This document shows positions 44,301-50,078 of a stretch of DNA of 50,078 nucleotides, one piece after another (position 1 is the first letter of the stretch; every line of letters begins with the position of its first letter). Under the pieces are notes generated by a model, which ran no database searches, was not told the origin of the DNA, and was given only the letters and a program-made list of their open reading frames with translations. The stretch comes from Triangularia verruculosa (Eukaryota; Ascomycota; Sordariomycetes; Sordariales; Podosporaceae): the NCBI GenBank assembly GCA_033296885.1, contig MU864052.1, positions 1 to 50,078 of the forward strand, given 5' to 3'. A program made the translations under genes and the position numbers.

Positions 44301-47300
44301 TTCCACGGTTTCTTTTTTGGGGGCTTAAGCCTCCACCAGCGATCAGAGATCCGGACCGTTGGGTCTGCCACGAGGCACGAGGATGTCCCTAGCACTCGTT
44401 GCAGTTCCCGGCGATCCTCTTTCGTATTGATCGGACAAGCACTCGACACAAAAGGTCTTCGGCTCAGTTGCATCCGATCAGCCCTATAGGTTCGGTTTCT
44501 ATTATACAACCCCGGGGTTTTGGGCTGGGTCAGTCGCGGAAGACCTGGAGATGGAATACCCGCAAATAGGTGCTGTCTGCTATCTATGGAAGTGCACCCC
44601 GCAGCGCCTGCTACCTCAGACCTTTCCTATTGCCGGCTCCACCTCTTCGCTTGCTGTCATGTTGAGTTTACATGGCTATTTCAGGTTTTTAATGATTCTA
44701 TTTACACTTGCTTCAATCTATTCAGTCTTCTCGCCTGGCAAAGTTGCTGGCTCCCTCCGGGACGTCCCGTCACTAGCCGGAACCGAAAAGGCCGTCGAAG
44801 CTTGCTAGTTGCGGCGTAGAAGGAAAAAGATATCATGGACGGGAGGATGGACTCAAGCGAGGCTTCCAAATTCCCATCGGCCGATACACCTGGCTGATGA
44901 TGATGGCTTGGCCACGTGGAAGGCCACGGTCCGATACAGTACCTACCTACCCCAGCTTCCAAAGGGCCCCCGCACAGCCTCAGCGCAGGTCGAAGATGTT
45001 TGCCTAGCTCGTGTTGCACCAGAACAGACGAAACTGCTCTGCTGCATGCTGCACTGTGCAGAAGAGATGCCAGCCGCTTACTCACCGCCAAACACTTGGA
45101 CGCCCCGTAACCGCATTGCACTCGGTCAAGAAGAGGGATGGGAGCACCTTAGTATGAGTGCAGTACGTACTTCCCAACATGAAACAGTTTCAGGTTCGAG
45201 CTGATGCTGTGTCCGGCATCTTCCATATTCGTTTTTGTCCCTGTCAGTTTTATTCTGGGTTTTCAGCTCTGCATCCGGGAACTCCATGATCTGCCTTTTC
45301 CATGTTCATCGGAAATAAACAATGATTCGGATTGCCACCGCAGATAACTCAGCCAGCCGTACGCATTCAGGAGAATACGATATGTCGGCCGCAGAGCTCA
45401 TCACCATGTTACCTCCGGCCAGCGAACCCGGCGCATCTTCTCCATGAGGCCCTCATGTAGGCTCGTGGGACAGCCACTTGATATGCCAGATACTATCCAC
45501 CACTCTCGCGAAGTGGCCGGGAAAGGGCCAAGCCGAGGTTTTTGGAGGTCCTTCAGGCTGATAGGGCTGATAAGGCCATTGTGCCTGGCCATCTGGTGTT
45601 CTGGAGTAGCAGCCGGCAGTATCCCCGGCCTTCCGCGGTAGTCAAACCGCTGGACTGCTTTCATGTCTTCCCTCCACTGTGGGGGACCTCGCTTCAAGTG
45701 CCGCGTCTACCGGCTTTTGCCTCTTAGCTGGCAGGACTTGAAACAAGCCCCCAAACTTTGACAGATCCGCATATTCACGCCACGATGGCAACTGTCAACC
45801 CCATTTTCCCCAGACACCACATGACCCCTTACCACAGATCGACGTCCGGGCTTAAGATGGCGTATATCCGAAGGAGATAGTATTCTGACATACGGGGGGA
45901 AGGTGAGTAATCGACACGATTTACGACCCCAACCCATATATGTGCTTCTGTCCTATATACATCTGTACAACCTAGCTGATACAATTCCATTGCAAGAAGA
46001 ACACTGAACTCGATGTCAGCTCATCTGGGCCACCGTCTAGCGTCAGTGGCGGCCCCAAGAGGCACGCTCCAGTAAGGGATCTTCAACTCCTCCCGTCCTA
46101 ATTGACGTTATCTCTCTCTGCCTTACCATTAGACCTGGGCTTTCTCGGCTCTTGGCGAGGGATGCTGTAGAGAGCCTGATAATCGAGGCCCGGACAACGC
46201 ATCGCGTAGATTACGATGTGACCTATACGACTACGACCTTTTCATTTAAGAAAATCAACCAATCATGTCGGTCTCCCTTCAAGGTCGGAGGTATGTCTCC
46301 TATGTCTCCTATTACTCACCCGCCTGCTAGGCCAGACAGTCGCCGCGCCGGGGAGGAAGTAGCCCCCTGGGCCCAAGCGGGTCGGCCTATTTCAATACAA
46401 CAGACGGTCGGCCGGCGGGTATTACCGAACTTTATTCTTGATATGCAATACCCCCGCGCGTTGACCGAGGGCCTGGCCTGATATCACGGGCACCGAGGTC
46501 AAGATTCACGGAAGCGGTAATACCACCGATATCACATTCGCCATCGAGCCTTTTCGGCGTGCTGTTCTCGCATTGTAGGGAAATTGGACATGGACCGCCT
46601 TCCTGGTTTGGACAGATGTCACCCGCGAATCGAAAGCAGAATAAGGGCCAAAGGTCTTGATCGTATCATCACATATCAGGGGTTAACAGCGCGGTGGTGA
46701 TGAATATACACATTCACCATCCAACCAAATCACCGAACAGCTATCCGAACCGTAGCCTGAGGCCTTCGCATATTCAAGTCTTATATCCTGAATCCACACC
46801 GACCATGTCAACCCATTGCCTCAGGCACCCGGTCCAGCCGCCCACCACAAATCCAACCCTTGGGTCTACACACCACCTTCACATCCCCATCCGACCAAGA
46901 TCAACAAACACCATCTATCCCAGACCCCCCTCTTTGCCTGAGGCCATAGGTACACTGTCCGACCTCGCTCGTATACACCTCATACCTGACTTTCTCCCTC
47001 TCCCACCCTTACTGTTATCGCTTAAGCGTCTGGACTTTTTTCTCTTGTTTTCCCCCCCTTTTTTCTTGACCGAGATGAACGATAATCTTGCGACGAAAAG
47101 GAGAGAGGGAGTTTGTGCAACCCCGCCATGGGCAAGGAAATATGATCGAGGCGAGTACACTTGATGTTTTTCTTGTTTGTTTTGGTAGCTAGGGTATACG
47201 GTATAGAAGGGTTCAGTGTTGAGGTTATTGGGGGCGGGTGAGTGTGAGGTGAGGTGAGGTAAGGTAAGCCGCCACCACGTTGTGCGCATGGATAACCCCT

Positions 47301-47374
47301 ATCTTTTAAGGGGACGAAGGTATATTGTGTGTATGTGTGTGTGTATGTATGTATGAGGGACGGCTTAGAGATAG
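41371..47374. other. 6-kb gene-poor region
   Basis: I can support no gene here. The left end carries the promoter of the C2H2 factor gene. Open frames of 60-160 codons on both strands are not linked by splice signals and show no family motifs. Around 46150-46650 some stretches read like degraded coding DNA (see findings). A GT-rich run lies near 47325-47355. GC content is not strongly reduced, so wholesale RIP of a transposon is not evident. Confidence 0.4.
47325..47355. repeat. GT/TATG-rich simple repeat
   Basis: Alternating GTGTGTATGTGTGTGTGT and GTATGTATGTATG units directly upstream of the protein-like open stretch at 47375. Confidence 0.7.
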
Positions 47375-47620
47375 GGTTTTTATGTAGAGGCGTTCCTTAT
47401 CGAGCTAACGGTTCAGGGCGTCATCGACGAGGATAGGACTCACAAAGTCCATGTTCTACCCTTGAGAGATAAGAATTTTGTAAGAGAGGAGGTTATTGAT
47501 TACCTAGCTAAAAGATATCTCAATTTTGGTCAAAGGGCTGGCAGTCTGGGACTTATTGGCGAGATTATATCTGTGCAGGGCACACGTAATGTTTTAAAGA
47601 TGGAGATTGATGGGGATTGA
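47375..47620 (+). pseudogene. protein-like open stretch without start codon (exon or gene remnant), function unknown
   Basis: After an in-frame TAG at 47372-47374, 81 sense codons run to TGA at 47618-47620. The translation is not low-complexity. It contains balanced, alternating charged and hydrophobic residues, such as VEAFLIELTVQGVIDEDRTH, DKNFVREEVIDYLAKRY and SLGLIGEIISVQGTRNVLKM. There is no early ATG; the first Met is near the C-terminus. A TATGTAG just inside the stretch (about 47381-47387) could be a 3' splice site, making this a terminal exon. A tempting 5' exon starts with ATG at 47288 (MDNPYLLRGRR), but the splice phases I tried do not fit well. It may therefore be a terminal exon of an unrecognised gene or a relic. 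Codon use is more A/T-ending than in the confirmed genes. I do not recognise the family. Confidence 0.35.
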
Positions 47621-48261
47621 TGGGTGTGTTATGTACATGATTGAGACCTCAGATAGTAATATTGAAATTGATCTTCCAGTCTTAATACATTCGTGTTGCT
47701 TTTGATAGAGCATAGCTGTGAAGCTTCATCCGATTATGTTAGCATAATAGCTGGTCTCTGAGATCCACGCCTTCAGAGTTCTGTGCGTCTGGACACATCT
47801 GCGTGGACAGCACGATCACTGCCATCATGAGGCCGGTGAATATCATGTGCACGAAGCCATCGTTGATCATCCTTGTTAGAGATCTCTTCATCTACAGGCA
47901 CCCAAGCGGACGGAAGACGCTCGCATTCGCACGATTGTTCATCTCATACAAGGCCTGCCACATGCCTATCTGATCACCATGGTCCACCAACACTGCTGAC
48001 ACCAAAATTTCTCACGCCTCGAACCACTTTCCAAAACTCGAAATACTCAGTGACAACTCCCTGCTCACATGGCTGACAAGAACTCCGGTACAGATTAATG
48101 ATCGAGGTAGTCGTTTTTTCTGTGTCCGCGGGAACATAAATACTCTGCTCCCCCGCTTCCTACTGCCTTGCTACCCATGCAAGCTTGGCAGGCCAGTTCT
48201 CCTGCTCTTTGACCGAACCAATCTAGCAACACAGCTACCAGCACCCGATCATCCCTCAGCT
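47621..48261. other. spacer with a possible promoter
   Basis: No gene is seen. A TATA-like motif (ACATAAATA near 48133-48141) followed by a CTCCCCCGCTTCC pyrimidine tract lies about 120 bases before the ATG at 48262, which fits a promoter for the locus to the right. Confidence 0.4.
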
Positions 48262-49332
48262 ATGCCCATATCAACAAATTATAGCAGCCGAGCAAGAAGC
48301 CACGGGTCCTCTCAGGCCGGTGGTTACAAATCCCACAACGAGAAACCGCTAATCCGCAAGGAAAAAGCGCGGGAACGGAAAAAGCGCGGGAACAGAAAAA
48401 GCTCGATGCCGACAACTGGGTAACCAAGCCTGGATTCCGTTCCTGGTGGAGGAACAAGAAGAGAATCAACAGATTGGTAAAGAATAGATGTCCTCACTAC
48501 TCCCGGCTACCTCGGTACCGCCGCCACTTTGGTTTCACCCGGAGCCAGCATAAATCCAGTCCTTCTGTTGCCAGTTCCTCCTCCACCGCCTCCTCCTACC
48601 CCCCTTCTATCCAACAGCCTATCTCCAGCTCCAGCTCATGGTACAGCTCATGGTACTCTCCCTACTCCCCACCCCCGCGGTCCATCACAGGAAGTACTAC
48701 CCAAACCTCCAGCATATCAACCCAGCACCACCCACCCCAGAAAACCTCCCTCACAAACCCACATCTCAACAAACCCCCACTACCAGCCCGACCCCCGCAA
48801 GAACCACCAATCCCCAAACGACCACCCCCAAAAAGAAAACCAATCCCCAGAACACCACCACCACCGCCGCCAACCCCCAAACTCCCCTTCACCTCCCCCC
48901 TCAACCTCCCCCTCAACCTCCCCCACCACCTCCCCCTCAACCTCTACTTCACCCTTTCTCCTTCCCACCTCCCTCCCACCCCATATCTCCCGACAAATCA
49001 AATGGCACCCCATCAACAGCACCTCCCCGCCCGCTCCCAGCCCCACCACAACCATCTTCCCCGGAGACCCCTACTCCGTCCCCAACCCCCCCAACCCCAA
49101 TACCAACCCCCAAGTTGTCGAGCTCGCCTTCTGCGGCAGCGGCCCCGACTTATTCATCACCCACCAAATACACACCCACGTCTACGGCTGGGACTCCTCC
49201 GGTCCCTGGATGTACAACGAGCGAGGAGCCGCGTACTTCCGGCCGGCATACCCCGTGATGTCTGACAGGAAGGGCGGTTGTTCAATATTACAATGGGCAG
49301 ACTATGACAAGCTTGCGGAGGGGGTTTGGTAA
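48262..49332 (+). CDS. possible Pro/Ser-rich protein gene with disturbed reading frame
   Basis: The ATG at 48262 opens a basic 53-codon frame (MPISTNYSSRARSHGSSQAG, then KPLIRKEKARERKKRG) that stops at 48421. A frame shifted by one continues, from the second copy of a 17-bp duplication, with protein-like sequence (QKKLDADNWVTKPGFRSWW) to 49265. A long C-rich section (48560-49100) is open in all three frames and encodes Pro/Ser/Thr-rich protein. Only the frame ending at 49332, which is in phase with the first ATG, finishes in non-repetitive protein: VELAFCGSGPDLFITHQIHT, then YGWDSSGPWMYNERGAAYF. A gene with one intron, a frameshifted allele, or a pseudogene are all possible. I could not find one splice pattern that joins all protein-like parts in phase. 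Family unknown. Confidence 0.35.
48361..48394 (+). repeat. 17-bp tandem duplication
   Basis: Two head-to-tail copies of GAAAAAGCGCGGGAACG/A differ only at the last base. The third position starts again with GAAAAAGC and then diverges. The length, 17, is not a multiple of three, so the second copy shifts the reading frame of the locus. Confidence 0.9.
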
Positions 49333-50040
49333 GATGGCATTGAACGCTGTTGGTTAAACAAGGAATACATCGAGTAGTTGTTCAATAGTAAGAGGTGGTA
49401 CGTAATATACCTATATCAGCTTTACCCTGGCTACGTTGGCTTCGTCTTTTGCCCATCAAAAATGTAACAAGAGTTGCAGCATAGTAATCACTCGCAACAC
49501 CAAAGATCAAGATTGTGTTACAAAACATACAAACATTCCCTTTATAAACAAATTTATCAACACCAAAGTCAACTTCACACAAACAACACACACTACAATC
49601 ACATTCCACAAAAGCCACTCACTCACACACATCAAAAACGTGAAGAGAAACACCTTTTTTATCTTTGTTCTCAACTGGTCGCATCCCCAAGCCAGTCTCT
49701 GACCACCTCCTCACCCAGCAAAGTAGCTAAAAACCATTTTGTTTTATTCCCATTCCCCCCCCCCCCCCCCATCCCCCATCCTCCATCTCCCCCCCTTCCC
49801 CTCCCCAAACTCTCCTCCTCCTTCCCTCTCTTTTTGTGTGTGCCAGGCTCGGATCTGTCAAAAGAGAAATCTTACAAAAAAGCCAAACCCCCCCAAAAAC
49901 AAAAAAACAAAAAGCTCCCACCCAGCCAAACCTCCTAACCCTGTGTATGGAAGAACGAAGTAACCGAATAATAAAGATAAAAAAGAACACCCGGATATCG
50001 TACTTCTTTGCTTGGCGGGGGGGGGGGGGGGGGGGGGCGT

Positions 50041-50071
<31 letters not shown>

Positions 50072-50078
50072 GGTGGGG
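49333..50078. other. right-end flank, low complexity
   Basis: This is the 3' flank of the Pro/Ser-rich locus. AC-rich sequence comes first, then a C/T-rich part with a run of about 16 C (49755-49770), A-rich sequence, and finally a G homopolymer. Open frames here are low-complexity and were not accepted. Confidence 0.5.
50017..50078. repeat. terminal G homopolymer (likely contig-end artefact)
   Basis: The last ~62 bases are almost only G, interrupted by CGT and by T near the end. It is not a TTAGGG telomere. It probably reflects a sequencing or assembly limit. Confidence 0.8.

Noticed and set aside
44262..44340. tRNA B-box-like GGTTCGGATC on the minus strand
   Set aside because: No A-box or cloverleaf arms can be built at the proper distance; no other tRNA was seen in the window.
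44551..44808. 85-codon frame with a hydrophobic segment resembling a small membrane protein
   Set aside because: An overlapping frame is equally open, there is no promoter or splice context, and a T-rich stretch alone gives the hydrophobic residues.
47288..47330. ATG with MDNPYLLRGRR as a first exon for the open stretch at 47375
   Set aside because: The nearest good donor (AG|GTATAT) has the wrong phase for the acceptor before the open stretch; joining needs a weak donor in the GT repeat.

Overview
The window reads as nuclear DNA of a filamentous ascomycete, most likely a Sordariomycete. The reasons are GC-rich exons broken by short introns (about 55-66 nt, nearly all GT-AG), monocistronic genes on both strands with CT-rich leaders and 0.7-7 kb spacers, and several families typical of these fungi: a GPI-anchored 8-Cys wall protein, an RTA1-like protein, a GtaA glutaminase, and a C2H2 plus fungal_trans regulator. 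Exon joins were worked out by hand from splice motifs and checked by requiring each spliced length to be a multiple of three. No homology search was run.

Left part (1-14.2 kb): a secreted GPI-anchored Cys-rich protein (+); a small conserved Ascomycota protein of unknown function (-); a Mag2/RNF10-type RING ubiquitin ligase (+); a CBM48/AMPK-glycogen-binding protein of the Crp1 type carrying a very long Ala/Glu LEA-like tail (-); and a ferric reductase (-). A 4 kb spacer with no convincing gene follows (14.2-18.3 kb).

Middle (18.3-36.3 kb): a fast-evolving acidic, repeat-bearing protein with a C-terminal membrane hairpin (-); an RTA1-like seven-helix protein (-); a mitochondrial Tgl2-like lipase with a probable GC-AG intron (+); a seven-exon secreted glutaminase (+); eIF3i (-); and, across a shared upstream region, trifunctional C1-tetrahydrofolate synthase (+) with an apparent mitochondrial leader and a second in-frame ATG that would give a cytosolic form.

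Right part (36.3-50.1 kb): a large C2H2/fungal_trans transcription factor (-), then about 7 kb with no supported gene, a protein-like open stretch without a start (47.4 kb), and a Pro/Ser-rich locus whose frame seems disturbed by a 17-bp tandem duplication (48.3-49.3 kb). The window ends in a long G homopolymer, probably a contig end or sequencing artefact.

The genes do not form an evident cluster or pathway; most are independent housekeeping, wall or nutrient-acquisition genes. The most noteworthy features are a repeated switch to G-ending codons near the 3' ends of coding regions, the three adjacent in-frame minisatellites in the 18-20 kb gene, the CBM48/LEA-like fusion, and the two odd loci near the right end. 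No CRISPR array, tRNA, rRNA or intact transposon was recognised.
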